Shown here piece by piece: positions 53,832 through 62,962 of a stretch of DNA of 64,000 nt (position 1 is its first letter; each line of letters opens with the position of its first letter). A program made the translations under genes and the position numbers. The stretch is from the NCBI GenBank assembly GCA_947570625.1, contig CANOUP010000005.1, positions 18,128 to 82,127 of the forward strand, written 5' to 3'. The DNA comes from an uncultured Clostridia bacterium (GTDB taxonomy: Bacteria > Bacillota > Clostridia > Christensenellales > Borkfalkiaceae). The notes beneath the pieces are model-generated. The model saw only the letters and a list, made by a program, of their open reading frames with translations. It was not told the DNA's origin and did not search any database.

Positions 53832-54827
53832 TTAAGATTTTTTAGAAGCTTTCTTTGTCCGGCCTGCCTTACAGTTATCTTCTATAAGTTTAAAGCGCGA
53901 ATAGACCGCGGGGGTGAAGAAAGCCGTGCCGTATACAGCCGAAACCGCGCTTAAAAGCCCGAGCACCGCCGATGTTATCACAAGCGTAACGGACATTGCG
54001 CTTACCGATAAAAGCACAAACAATATTACGGAAGCCGCCGCAACGAATATTGCGGGAAGGCAGATACCTTGAAGACTTTCGTAAACCGTTCTGTCAACCT
54101 GCTCGTTGACTTCGAGCTTGACGAAGTTTTCGTCCTTGACAGCCTTGCGCATTTTATCGAAGAACAGCGCGCAGCCTATCATCGTCATAAGCACGGTAAG
54201 CACCGCGAAAACCGCTACGGACGAGCCGACAGGCACGCGGGTGATAGCCGTAAGCGAAACAAAGATTGCAAAGTTGTGCAAGTCGGCAAGAAGCGACGCA
54301 AGCGCCATGGAAATACCGTATCTTACAACGAAATATATAAGCTGGAAAACAATTGCAGACGCGAGCGCGATTGCGCCGTACGTATAAGCTTTTACGTTGT
54401 CCTTTACAGTTACGCTGTCGTGAAACGAAGCGTTGCTGAGTCCCGAAAGTTTGGCGTCGGTAAGTTTTGCGTTGACCGCGTCGGACGCTTTGCGCAAATT
54501 TTCTTCGCCGGTGTTTTTGTTGAACTTGAAGGTTATCTCTCCGCCTCCGCTCGTTTCTCCGCGGACGGAAGAGTAATAATTTACGCCTGCGGACTTAAAC
54601 TCCGCGTCGCAGATTTCCTGTATGCCTTCCTCGTCGCCGAACGCGCTTAAATCTACGTACGCGTAATTTACGACAACGCTCTTATAGCTTGCGTACTCGC
54701 CGCCGTAGTTGAAATAACCGTCGGACACGAATTCGAATACCAGCCCCATTGCAAGACCTACAGCGATAATCAGCGAGGAAATTATAATAAGAATATGCAT
54801 TCTCGAAGAGAGTTTGAATTTAGTCAT
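53832..54827 (-). CDS. secF: SecF-like protein translocase subunit, divergent
   Basis: 331 residues, six predicted membrane segments with a large first extracytoplasmic loop (about 35-130), the SecF layout. The conserved region where SecF normally reads G-x-x-x-N-D-x-x-V-x-F-D-R-I-R-E is here TMIGCALFFDKMRK, so the Asn-Asp pair is replaced while FD-K-x-R-K remains. SecD and SecF use the proton gradient to pull secreted proteins outward. Gene order (yajC, scfA, scfB, secD, secF, recJ) supports the name. Overlaps secD by eight bases. Confidence 0.75.
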   Translation of the reverse strand: MTKFKLSSRMHILIIISSLIIAVGLAMGLVFEFVSDGYFNYGGEYASYKSVVVNYAYVDLSAFGDEEGIQEICDAEFKSAGVNYYSSVRGETSGGGEITFKFNKNTGEENLRKASDAVNAKLTDAKLSGLSNASFHDSVTVKDNVKAYTYGAIALASAIVFQLIYFVVRYGISMALASLLADLHNFAIFVSLTAITRVPVGSSVAVFAVLTVLMTMIGCALFFDKMRKAVKDENFVKLEVNEQVDRTVYESLQGICLPAIFVAAASVILFVLLSVSAMSVTLVITSAVLGLLSAVSAVYGTAFFTPAVYSRFKLIEDNCKAGRTKKASKKS

Positions 54828-56313
54828 CGTTTAAATCCTCCCTTGCAAATCCGCAGAATTTGAATTTGTTTTTAACGGGCGACGATATAACGTACCACAT
54901 AAAGCGCGTGAACCAGTACAGCACGTACGAAGCGACCGTTGCTATCAACATGATGAATCCGCAGGAAGCAAGTTCGCCAACGCCGACAAGTGTGAGAAGA
55001 AGCGACACCGCAAACAGAACTATATGAAGCTCCGTTATGCCGGCAAGAAGTTTTCTGTAACCCGCTTTGACCGAGGACTGCATCGTCTTGCCGAGTTTGG
55101 TCTGTTTTCTGACTTCCTCGAAGAGCGCGAAGTTGGAACCGCACATAAGCGCAAGACCGAGCACCGCGCACAGCGCGCCCGCAACGGTGAGCTGGATTCC
55201 GATAAGCATAAGCGCGACTATGAGCGCAAGGCTGTATATTGAAATCATCAATACGTTGATAAGTCCGAGCAGTCTGTATCTTACAACCGAGTATACGGCG
55301 CAGGCAAGTATTATTACAAGGAGCGATACGCCGAGCATTATAGCCGAAAGGTCGCCCAGCGGTGCGTTGGCGTATACTATCTGCGCTTCGGAAGAGTTGT
55401 AAGAAAGCTCCACCTTACTGCCGTGCGCGACGGAGTTAAGCGTTATCGCATAATCTTCCGCATATTCCGCATTTACGGAAATATAGAAGCTGGAACTGTC
55501 TATTTCCTCCGAAACGGTAAGCGAAAGAAGCTGATTTTCGCCTATATAGAAGCCGATTGCCTTGTCGTTTTCGGCAGTGTTGACAAGCTTGGATATGGAT
55601 TTGAACAGCTCCCTTCCCTCTTTGGTGAGGTTTACTTTCACCGCGTGATTAGTGCCGGCGGAATATTTGACGAAGCTTTTGAAATACGTTGTTATGTCGG
55701 CTGTTATGGGAGTTAAAATGTTGTCGTAACCCGTCTTGCCCACTTCGGAATTGCGGAGCGTGAGTTCGCCGTCGTAAGTAAGCATACGCACCGCCTGACT
55801 GACGAGCGTAGTCTTGTCCGAACGCGACGACGTGTCGTAACGCTTATATTCGGCGTATGTGAAGTTTGTGGGAACGGTTACTTTGAGCGCGTAATCGTCG
55901 GTAACCGAAACGGAATACGACGAATATCCCTTTTCGCCGAAACGCTTGGAAATAACCTTTGCGTCGTTCGCTACTTTGGTTTTGAGTCCTTCTTCGCCGT
56001 ACTCGTCGAGAACGTCCTTTTCGATATAGACGTTTCCCTTTTCCACGTATTTGTTTTTGTACTCTTCCAGCTTGTCCGCATCCTCGGGTAAGCTGAAATT
56101 GTAGTCCTCGGCGGAAATTACTCCGTCGGGATACAGAACGGCGTGAGCTTCGCCCGTGACGTCTGCGCCGAGGTTAATGCTCGATATGAACGAATTATAT
56201 CTGTCGACGCCGCCCGAACCGGGTACCTGCATCGAAACCAAAGAAAAGAACGCAAGCACTAATATGGCGGCAACGAGCAGCGAAGTAATTATCGCCGATT
56301 TTATTTTGCCCAT
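54820..56313 (-). CDS. secD: SecD-like protein translocase subunit, divergent
   Basis: 497 residues: one N-terminal membrane segment, an extracytoplasmic region of about 300 residues with a SecD-like NSEVGKTGYDN and KVNLTKEGRELF part, then five membrane segments. The usual V-D-A-N motif of membrane segment 4 (GMAVDANVLIxERI) reads here MCGSNFALFEEVRK, so the proton-linked Asp is missing. SecD normally works with SecF and YajC around SecYEG. Start has a good AGGAG ribosome site. Confidence 0.75.
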   Translation of the reverse strand: MGKIKSAIITSLLVAAILVLAFFSLVSMQVPGSGGVDRYNSFISSINLGADVTGEAHAVLYPDGVISAEDYNFSLPEDADKLEEYKNKYVEKGNVYIEKDVLDEYGEEGLKTKVANDAKVISKRFGEKGYSSYSVSVTDDYALKVTVPTNFTYAEYKRYDTSSRSDKTTLVSQAVRMLTYDGELTLRNSEVGKTGYDNILTPITADITTYFKSFVKYSAGTNHAVKVNLTKEGRELFKSISKLVNTAENDKAIGFYIGENQLLSLTVSEEIDSSSFYISVNAEYAEDYAITLNSVAHGSKVELSYNSSEAQIVYANAPLGDLSAIMLGVSLLVIILACAVYSVVRYRLLGLINVLMISIYSLALIVALMLIGIQLTVAGALCAVLGLALMCGSNFALFEEVRKQTKLGKTMQSSVKAGYRKLLAGITELHIVLFAVSLLLTLVGVGELASCGFIMLIATVASYVLYWFTRFMWYVISSPVKNKFKFCGFAREDLNDD

Positions 56314-56370
56314 TTTAAACTCCTAAATAAAATTGTGTCTGAGCCGTTTATTTATAAACTGTCAACTCAT

Positions 56371-56399
56371 ATTATATTAAAAAAAGTTGCGACAGTCAA
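56371..56399 (-). promoter_or_regulatory. Predicted secDF promoter
   Basis: Minus strand TTGACT, 17-base spacer, TATAAT, about 55 bases upstream of secD. Confidence 0.7.
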
Positions 56400-56439
56400 T
56401 TAATTATTCTTACCTTAAAAACATTTAAATCTCTTTTTT

Positions 56440-57762
56440 TTACTTTTGTCCGCTTTTTTTGCGCGCAAGGACGTGCATACCGCACTCTATACGCTTTTTC
56501 ATCATATCGCAGGTTATGGGATAAGGCGTGTTCATATCGCCAGTGTAGTGATAATTGTTCGCACTGCATCCTCCGCTGCATATGAATTTCGCAAAACAGT
56601 TTTCACAGCCCTTTCTCGTGAACAGGCTGTTCGAAGCGAACTTTTCTCGGATTGCGGGGTCAAGCTTGCCTTCGTAAACGTTGCCCATCAAAAACTCTTT
56701 CTCTCCCGCGAACTGGTGACAGGGGTAAATATCGCCGTTAGGCACGACCGAGAAATACTCGTTGCCCGCGCCGCAGGCGGAAACCTTTTTGTGAAGGCAA
56801 ACCCCGCCTTCGAGGTCGACGTTGAAATGGAAAAAGTTGAAACCTTCGCCCTTTTCATGCTTTTCGAGGTATCTATCGCACAGCGTTTCGTACTCGGAAA
56901 GTATTTCGGGAATATGCTCTTCCTTTATCGCAAGGTCGTCTATCTCCGTGACGACGGGCTCCATGGATATGCTGTCGAAACCGTTTTCGGCAAGGAACAG
57001 CACGTCCTTGGAAAAGTCGAGATTGCGGGCGGTGAAAGTTCCGCGGACGTAATAATTCTTATCCCCGCGCGAACGGACGAATTTTTTGATTTTGCCGATT
57101 ACAAGGTCGAAACTGCCCTTGCCGTTGACCGTCTTTCTTATGGCGTCGTGGACTTCCTTTCTGCCGTCGAGGCTTAAAACGACGTTTTCCATTTCGCGGT
57201 TGAAAAAGTCAATGGCGTCGTCGTCGAGCAAAAGCGCGTTCGTCGTGGTAGTGAAAAGAAATTTCTTGCCTGCCTTTGCGCCCTCTTCGCGCGCATAAGC
57301 GACGACGTTCTTTATAGTATCCAGACACATCAAAGGCTCTCCGCCGAAAAAGTCGACTTCGAGCACCTTGCGGTTACCGCTGTTTTTAATGAGGAAATCG
57401 ATAGCCGTCTTAGCCGTCCGCTCGCTCATAAACGCGCGCTCGGCGTGATATGCGCCCTCGTCGGCAAAACAGTAACGGCACCTTAAATTGCAGTCGTGGC
57501 AGATGTGAAGGCACAAAGCTTTCACCTCGTCAGACTTTATCGGCGCTGTCTTTACTTCGGGACAGAGAAGAAGCCCGCCGTCTTGCAGGGACTTTACGTC
57601 AGCCTCTATTTCGCGCGTCTTTTCCGCGGAAAGCTTAGGCATGGTTCCGCCTTCGTACTTGGCTTTGAGGTAGTCGGCGGTATCCTTGTCGCACTCGTGG
57701 AGGCTTCCGCTCCCCGTGTCGTATATGTAATGCGCGTCTTTATAATCGAATACGTGTATCAT
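56440..57762 (-). CDS. scfB: Thioether cross-link-forming SCIFF peptide maturase
   Basis: 440 residues. Radical SAM cysteines are C91-x3-C95-x2-C98 in HDCNLRCRYCFADEG. A SPASM domain near the C-terminus holds more cysteines (CGAGNEYFSVVPNGDIYPCH and GCENCFAKFICSGGCSAN) for auxiliary iron-sulfur clusters. It forms sulfur-to-alpha-carbon thioether bonds in the SCIFF peptide encoded next door. The pair is nearly universal in Clostridia, and its biological role is still unknown. Transcription reaches it from scfA through a small hairpin. Confidence 0.95.
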   Translation of the reverse strand: MIHVFDYKDAHYIYDTGSGSLHECDKDTADYLKAKYEGGTMPKLSAEKTREIEADVKSLQDGGLLLCPEVKTAPIKSDEVKALCLHICHDCNLRCRYCFADEGAYHAERAFMSERTAKTAIDFLIKNSGNRKVLEVDFFGGEPLMCLDTIKNVVAYAREEGAKAGKKFLFTTTTNALLLDDDAIDFFNREMENVVLSLDGRKEVHDAIRKTVNGKGSFDLVIGKIKKFVRSRGDKNYYVRGTFTARNLDFSKDVLFLAENGFDSISMEPVVTEIDDLAIKEEHIPEILSEYETLCDRYLEKHEKGEGFNFFHFNVDLEGGVCLHKKVSACGAGNEYFSVVPNGDIYPCHQFAGEKEFLMGNVYEGKLDPAIREKFASNSLFTRKGCENCFAKFICSGGCSANNYHYTGDMNTPYPITCDMMKKRIECGMHVLARKKSGQK

Positions 57763-57782
57763 ATGAATTATCCGGTAATAGT

Positions 57783-57807
57783 GAAAAGGAGCATCTCTGC
57801 TCCTTTC
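57783..57807 (-). terminator. Hairpin between scfA and scfB
   Basis: Minus strand GAAAGGAGCA-GAGA-TGCTCCTTTTC followed by ACTATT. The T run is weak, so it probably reduces rather than stops transcription, giving more peptide than enzyme. Confidence 0.5.
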
Positions 57808-57837
57808 AAATAATCTTTAATTAAATTAGGTTTTTAA

Positions 57838-57993
57838 TTAATCGTTCTTTTCGGGATTTTGTTCTCTGGTAATTCTTTCACAGCTCTGGTTGCCTACCGT
57901 ACAGCTGGTTTTGCAAGCCGACTGACAGGTGCTTCTGCATTCTCCGCATCCCGTAACTTTCTTATCGCGGGGGGTTGCTATTGTCTTAATCAT
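57838..57993 (-). CDS. scfA: SCIFF (six-cysteine) ribosomal peptide precursor
   Basis: 51 residues. Six cysteines at 16, 19, 23, 27, 31 and 38, in the core CGECRSTCQSACKTSC followed by TVGNQSCE. This is the family pattern of six cysteines in about forty-five residues. The N-terminus MIKTIATPRDKKVTG serves as leader. ScfB, the maturase 75 bases downstream, adds thioether links between Cys and other residues. Strong AAGGAG ribosome site and its own promoter. No dedicated export or protease gene is in the cluster, which fits a housekeeping peptide tied to the sec region. Confidence 0.93.
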   Translation of the reverse strand: MIKTIATPRDKKVTGCGECRSTCQSACKTSCTVGNQSCERITREQNPEKND

Positions 57994-58028
57994 AATCTGA
58001 TTCTCCTTTTAGGTAGTTTACAATAAAG

Positions 58029-58057
58029 ATTATAGAATACTTTACACAAAAAATCAA
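58029..58057 (-). promoter_or_regulatory. Predicted scfA promoter
   Basis: Minus strand TTGATT, 17-base spacer, TATAAT, giving a leader of about 30 bases before scfA. Confidence 0.7.
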
Positions 58058-58072
58058 GTGATTTTACTATAT

Positions 58073-58441
58073 TCAGGACTGTTTCTTGATATTGACGGCG
58101 ATTATGCCCGAAATTCCGCCCGCGACCGCGCCGAGCAGGATTTCGATGAGAAACTTCCAGCTAATTGACAGCGAATGCGAAATCAGCCCGTAGAGAAGAT
58201 ATGTAATCACGACGGCGAAAAGCCCGAACACGACGCCCTTTATAAGACCCTTTTCACCGCGTATGAAAATGAGCCCGCCCGCCGATATCGAAAGTATTTT
58301 GAAAACCTGGTTAACGGGTTTGACAGCCGTCATCGGAATGGAAAACAACTGAATTATCAACGTAAATACGAGAACGAACAAAAGCGATATAATGACCGAA
58401 GCGGCGGACGCTTTGACTACCTGAAAAATATTTTTGCACAT
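58073..58441 (-). CDS. TIGR04086-type four-TM membrane protein
   Basis: 122 residues with four membrane segments (about 12-32, 45-62, 68-90, 95-115). Size, topology and position between yajC and scfA match TIGR04086, an uncharacterised Clostridia family. Its GGAGG ribosome site is the right arm of a hairpin (58449-58472), so translation may be regulated. Function unknown. Confidence 0.75.
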   Translation of the reverse strand: MCKNIFQVVKASAASVIISLLFVLVFTLIIQLFSIPMTAVKPVNQVFKILSISAGGLIFIRGEKGLIKGVVFGLFAVVITYLLYGLISHSLSISWKFLIEILLGAVAGGISGIIAVNIKKQS

Positions 58442-58448
58442 AAAATAA

Positions 58449-58472
58449 CCTCCGCTTTAATTTATGCGGAGG
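58449..58472 (-). promoter_or_regulatory. Hairpin hiding the ribosome site of the TIGR04086 gene
   Basis: Minus strand CCTCCGC (58472..58466), ten-base loop, GCGGAGG (58455..58449). The right arm holds the GGAGG Shine-Dalgarno sequence, about seven bases before the ATG. It lies just after the yajC stop at 58485. Confidence 0.55.
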
Positions 58473-58484
58473 CAAGTTTATTTA

Positions 58485-58916
58485 TTAATGCTTTTTCTCT
58501 TCGGGCGAGGTTTCTTCTTCGGGTTTGATGTTTTCGGCAACCTCTTCGGGGGTTTCGGCGGGAAGCTCTTCCGCCGTCTTCTTTTCTTCGGTCTTTTCGG
58601 CTACCGCGTCGGTCTGGTAAATAGCCTGTCTGTCAAACTTGATAAAGCATTTACCCGAAAGCTCTGTTCCCGTTTCGAGAACAAAGGTATTCTCGGTTGC
58701 GTCGACTTCGACTACTATTCCGCAAATACCGCCTATTGTCTTTACCTTGTTGCCGGGCTTGACCGATTCGATGAGGTTTTTTGCTTCCTGCTCCTGTTTT
58801 TTACGGCGTCTGCCGGAAAAAATAAACATTACGACGATTGCAACTATGAGTACGCCGAGTATTACGAACGATACCCACTGCTGTCCGTTACTTTCCGCCA
58901 AAATAGAATTAAACAT
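58485..58916 (-). CDS. yajC: Preprotein translocase subunit YajC
   Basis: 143 residues: one membrane segment at about 16-36, then the YajC domain with GNKVKTIGGICGIVVEVD and a strand FVLETGTELSGK, and an acidic Glu/Pro-rich tail of about 45 residues. YajC joins SecD and SecF at SecYEG. It is the gene before TIGR04086 and scfA, the normal order. Confidence 0.92.
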   Translation of the reverse strand: MFNSILAESNGQQWVSFVILGVLIVAIVVMFIFSGRRRKKQEQEAKNLIESVKPGNKVKTIGGICGIVVEVDATENTFVLETGTELSGKCFIKFDRQAIYQTDAVAEKTEEKKTAEELPAETPEEVAENIKPEEETSPEEKKH

Positions 58917-58946
58917 ATTACAGCTCCAAATTTTTTTTACTAATTA

Positions 58947-58975
58947 AATATAAACTTTCCGCCCCGTTTTTGCAA
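58947..58975 (-). promoter_or_regulatory. Predicted yajC promoter
   Basis: Minus strand TTGCAA, 17-base spacer, TATATT, about 30 bases upstream of yajC. Confidence 0.55.
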
Positions 58976-59022
58976 GCGATTTTAAATGATAAAAGTCAAA
59001 TGCACCAAACTTTCACACATTT

Positions 59023-60171
<1,149 letters not shown>

Positions 60172-60398
60172 TTAAGAGATATGATGATTGCTTGGCTTAG
60201 AAGCAAGCAGGTCGAGAAGCGCGAGCTTTTTTGAGGGGAGCGTACATAGACGTACGCGACCCGATAAAAAGCGAAGCGCGACAAAGAGATGCGCCGCTTA
60301 TAAGACAAGCATAGCGTCCCCTTGTCTAACGGGAAGCAGGATTTCCTATACCATATATAATAATAGGCACCTTCCTCTCGTTTTGGGGAGATGCCTAT
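60172..60398 (-). ncRNA. Structured non-coding stretch upstream of tgt, possible RNA
   Basis: A TTGCAA-17-TATAAT promoter on the minus strand starts transcription near 60392. The first 35 bases fold as ATAGGCA...TGCCTAT with an inner CTCCCC/GAGAGG-like pairing, then further hairpins such as GCGTACGTCTATGTACGC follow towards tgt. No frame of any length is convincing. It could be a long tgt leader or a separate RNA. I do not recognise the family; preQ1 riboswitch motifs are not seen. Confidence 0.35.
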
Positions 60399-60427
60399 AT
60401 TATAATTGATTTATTGCAGAATTGCAA
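60399..60427 (-). promoter_or_regulatory. Predicted promoter upstream of tgt
   Basis: Minus strand TTGCAA, 17-base spacer, TATAAT. Confidence 0.55.
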
Positions 60428-60527
60428 GTGTTTTACGCTCTGGTTGCTTCTGGGGCTGATAGGATTCTAACTGTTGAAGAAATAGGTGGCAAGATATATC
60501 AGGACGTTATAGCATGATTTATTCTTT

Positions 60528-61217
60528 TTAATAGCGTTTATCTTGTCTTTCCCACGCGAGTTTATCTTGTCTAAAACTCTCGCCCATAATTCCACGCAGG
60601 CTCCCTTTCATAAACACCTTAATCCCGTGCTGATCCGCAAGCCTTACGATGTCGTCAACCCACACTTTCTGTGGAATAACCTTGCCTTTTCTATTCCCTG
60701 TTTCCGCTCCTATTATGACCGTTGCCGTTGTGCAAATAGCTTCCGTCATATCAATCGGTTCGAGAATAGGCTCTATGCTCAAAAAGTCTGTGATGTCGCC
60801 GTTCTTAAAGAGAACATCCGCCTGCTCTTGTGTGGTAATGCTTTTTCCGATGTACAACGGCGCCGCCTTACCGTATTTTAACGTGTACTTCCAAAGCCTA
60901 TCCATAAGCTGCCTTATACCGGTCTTTGTAAGTGCCAAATACCTATGCTGTTGATTTTTATACATCGCTTCCATAACAGCATCAAGCCATTCGTCGCCCC
61001 ACGTTCCGATGTCGCTCATACTGTCGATGAAAACACTCTTCGGCGTTTTGCTTTCAAATTCTTTCAACCTTTCTGGAAAGAACTGCGGACATTTCCAATG
61101 CTTTATGATATGGAACCGCGTATTGATATGTTCGCCGTAACAGTATTTGCATCCGTTCTTGCATCCCACAACAGGGTTAACCGTGCAATCGCACCAGTCG
61201 ATTTTTGTCTTTTTCAT
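60528..61217 (-). CDS. DUF5131 / phage Gp37-Gp68-type radical SAM-like protein
   Basis: 229 residues. The N-terminus has WCDCTVNPVVGCKNGCKYCY with the radical-SAM-like Cys-x3-Cys-x2-Cys pattern at about 19-26, then FFPERLKEFE, KSVFIDSMSDIG and HRYLALTKTG, which are hallmarks of DUF5131. The family is frequent in phages and mobile elements, and its reaction is unknown. Distance to tgt is about 380 bases with no other gene. It is the last gene of the prophage-like block. Confidence 0.8.
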   Translation of the reverse strand: MKKTKIDWCDCTVNPVVGCKNGCKYCYGEHINTRFHIIKHWKCPQFFPERLKEFESKTPKSVFIDSMSDIGTWGDEWLDAVMEAMYKNQQHRYLALTKTGIRQLMDRLWKYTLKYGKAAPLYIGKSITTQEQADVLFKNGDITDFLSIEPILEPIDMTEAICTTATVIIGAETGNRKGKVIPQKVWVDDIVRLADQHGIKVFMKGSLRGIMGESFRQDKLAWERQDKRY

Positions 61218-61228
61218 TACATACTCCT

Positions 61229-61507
61229 TTACGCATAACCGCGTGATATTTTCTTTTTTTGGTACGTCAAGATTTTTGCCTGATTTGCAAATTTAAGGAC
61301 AGCATCTACTCCGCCTTCAAATCTCATAATACCGATCAGCCTGTTAAACTCGTCGTCCCAGTTCTTAAAATTTTCTGGATAGCCGGCAGCAATGCAGCGT
61401 TTTTTAATAGTTTCGATTGCTTTGCCAATAGCGTCGTTTTCTTCGCTCGTTAATTCTACCGAATCCGTCCGTGCGCCGTTCTTGTCGTAGGTAGTCGTTA
61501 TCTTCAT
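61229..61507 (-). CDS. Hypothetical phage-type protein
   Basis: 92 residues, helical and charged, beginning MKITTTYDKNGARTDSVELT. No family recognised. It overlaps the next upstream gene by four bases (61504-61507), and lies 11 bases from DUF5131. Probably cytoplasmic. Confidence 0.5.
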   Translation of the reverse strand: MKITTTYDKNGARTDSVELTSEENDAIGKAIETIKKRCIAAGYPENFKNWDDEFNRLIGIMRFEGGVDAVLKFANQAKILTYQKKKISRGYA

Positions 61508-61668
61508 AGCGATACTCCCTTTTCTTTTTCGTAGACCTTGACCTTCTCGATAAATTCTTCAAACCGTCTGCGCGTATCATCCGACATCAATTCAATTCTA
61601 CCGCAGTATAACGAAAATGCTTTCGCTTCTCGTAGTAATTCTGCCTTCGTGTACGTTAACTTTTTCAC
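61504..61668 (-). CDS. Small phage-type protein, GTG start
   Basis: 54 residues from the GTG at 61668. I preferred it over an ATG 63 bases upstream (61731), because that would overlap the ASCH-like gene, and GGAGGG stands about nine bases before the GTG inside that gene's end. The sequence is helical (KAELLREAKAFSLYCGRIEL). Function unknown. Confidence 0.5.
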   Translation of the reverse strand: MKKLTYTKAELLREAKAFSLYCGRIELMSDDTRRRFEEFIEKVKVYEKEKGVSL

Positions 61669-61673
61669 GGTAT

Positions 61674-62129
61674 TTAGCCCTCCACGTATTGCCACGACTG
61701 CGGCGGACGGGAAAGATAATGATTTCCCCAAACTCCACCCGTTCCACTCGGCGTTAAGAACTCTCCCAGCTCTCTCGGCTTGTCATAGCGTTTTGCGTTC
61801 CTGATTATATTTGCGTAGATAAACTCTGCCCCGTTTGCGTACCCTTTCAAAAAACCATAAGCAACTATGCCTTGCTTAACCAAGTCGCTTACCATACAAT
61901 CTTCAAAAGAGGCGCTTCCTATCGGGAACTTGTGGTTTTCTACGATGTCGAACTCCCCGATTACTTTTCCGCTTCCGCCTTTATGCTTACTTTCGTAAAC
62001 AAAATAATGTCCCAGCGGCAACGGCTTTTTTCTCCATTCGTTTGTCTTATCGTAGTCGTTGTAATAATCGTCCACACGAAATATCATATCCGTGAATGGC
62101 TTACGTATTGATATTAACATTGCTTTCAT
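61674..62129 (-). CDS. ASCH-like domain protein
   Basis: 151 residues. MLISIRKPFTDMIF at the start and EWRKKPLPLGHYFVYES, then GKVIGEFDIVENHK resemble the ASCH/PUA-like fold found in phage and host proteins that bind modified bases or RNA. The match is by eye. It overlaps the next gene upstream by four bases. Confidence 0.6.
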   Translation of the reverse strand: MKAMLISIRKPFTDMIFRVDDYYNDYDKTNEWRKKPLPLGHYFVYESKHKGGSGKVIGEFDIVENHKFPIGSASFEDCMVSDLVKQGIVAYGFLKGYANGAEFIYANIIRNAKRYDKPRELGEFLTPSGTGGVWGNHYLSRPPQSWQYVEG

Positions 62130-62488
62130 TTGGCTTTTCTCTCCTCGTATATTTTTTTTGCTTCTTGATATGCTTTACAGTCTGTATAAACGCCGCACCA
62201 ATGCTGGCAGGTCTTCTCTTCTTCGCAAATAGCGCTTGCTATTTTGCAAATCGCTTCGTGTTCAACGCACTCTTCTTTTGTCTCGTGTCCCGGACATCCT
62301 TTCTGAAAATCGAAACACTTACAGTAGCCGAACGGCAGAACTCTGTAACCTTTTGTCTTTTGCTCATTCAGCCACGCCCTAACTTCCGCAACCGTGTTAA
62401 GCGTTTGTCCCTCTACCGTAATGCAACCGCGCAAATCTTTGGCGTTTATGATTGCTCCGTCTATATTCATACAAACGTGATGTATCAT
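62126..62488 (-). CDS. Cys-rich hypothetical phage-type protein
   Basis: 120 residues with about twelve cysteines, including YCKCFDFQKGCPGH and CEEEKTCQHWCGVYTDC. This may be a metal-binding protein. No family recognised. It is tightly linked with neighbours on both sides. Confidence 0.5.
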   Translation of the reverse strand: MIHHVCMNIDGAIINAKDLRGCITVEGQTLNTVAEVRAWLNEQKTKGYRVLPFGYCKCFDFQKGCPGHETKEECVEHEAICKIASAICEEEKTCQHWCGVYTDCKAYQEAKKIYEERKAK

Positions 62489-62492
62489 ATTT

Positions 62493-62744
62493 TCACTCGA
62501 CCCCGTCGCAATGCCCGTATTTTTGTATCATACTCTGCCGATCGTATTCCAACCTGTTCGTTGCGTATTCTTTCGGCGTACACGGCAAACCTGTAAACGG
62601 GTCTGTCATAAGTTCGTACTTTTCCATCATCTTATCGAAAAATCCTTCGGGAACAGGTGTATTTGCGAATATCAATTCTTCCAAGAAGTCAATCGCAACC
62701 TTCTGTTCTTTTTCCGTCAGTATTCTTTTCTTTTTCTCTTTCAT
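62493..62744 (-). CDS. Hypothetical phage-type protein
   Basis: 83 residues, helical, beginning MKEKKKRILTEKEQKVAIDF, with a MEKYELMTDPFTGLPCTPKE segment near the middle. No family recognised. The start overlaps the upstream gene's stop as ATGA. Confidence 0.5.
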   Translation of the reverse strand: MKEKKKRILTEKEQKVAIDFLEELIFANTPVPEGFFDKMMEKYELMTDPFTGLPCTPKEYATNRLEYDRQSMIQKYGHCDGVE

Positions 62745-62962
62745 CCAAACAATTCCTCCTCTATTGCTTCCTTGATGTACTGTACAAGTTCATTAACTGT
62801 CAGGTCTTTAAGACTTTTCCCGAACGGTGTAAGATTGTGCGGTCCCGCATTGTCTTCGTTAACCGAGATGCGCAGTTCCCAATCGTCGCCGTCTTCGAGA
62901 TAATCGTTCGGCAGATATTCCACCTCAATGTTCAATTTTTCTTTAATCCGTTTCATCATCTT
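62741..62962 (-). CDS. Hypothetical phage-type protein
   Basis: 73 residues from the ATG at 62962, chosen because AAGGAG lies upstream; a frame from 62974 would begin inside the preceding gene. Beta-rich middle (EVEYLPNDYLEDGDDWELRI) and a helical end. No family recognised. Confidence 0.45.
   Translation of the reverse strand, partial: KMMKRIKEKLNIEVEYLPNDYLEDGDDWELRISVNEDNAGPHNLTPFGKSLKDLTVNELVQYIKEAIEEELFG

Noticed and set aside
60188-60409. 73-codon plus-strand frame in the tgt upstream region
   Set aside because: Arg/Ser-rich, no ribosome site, and overlaps the structured stretch; likely a chance frame.
60300-60480. tRNA or tmRNA upstream of tgt
   Set aside because: No cloverleaf, no T-loop GTTCRA and no CCA-type end could be drawn.
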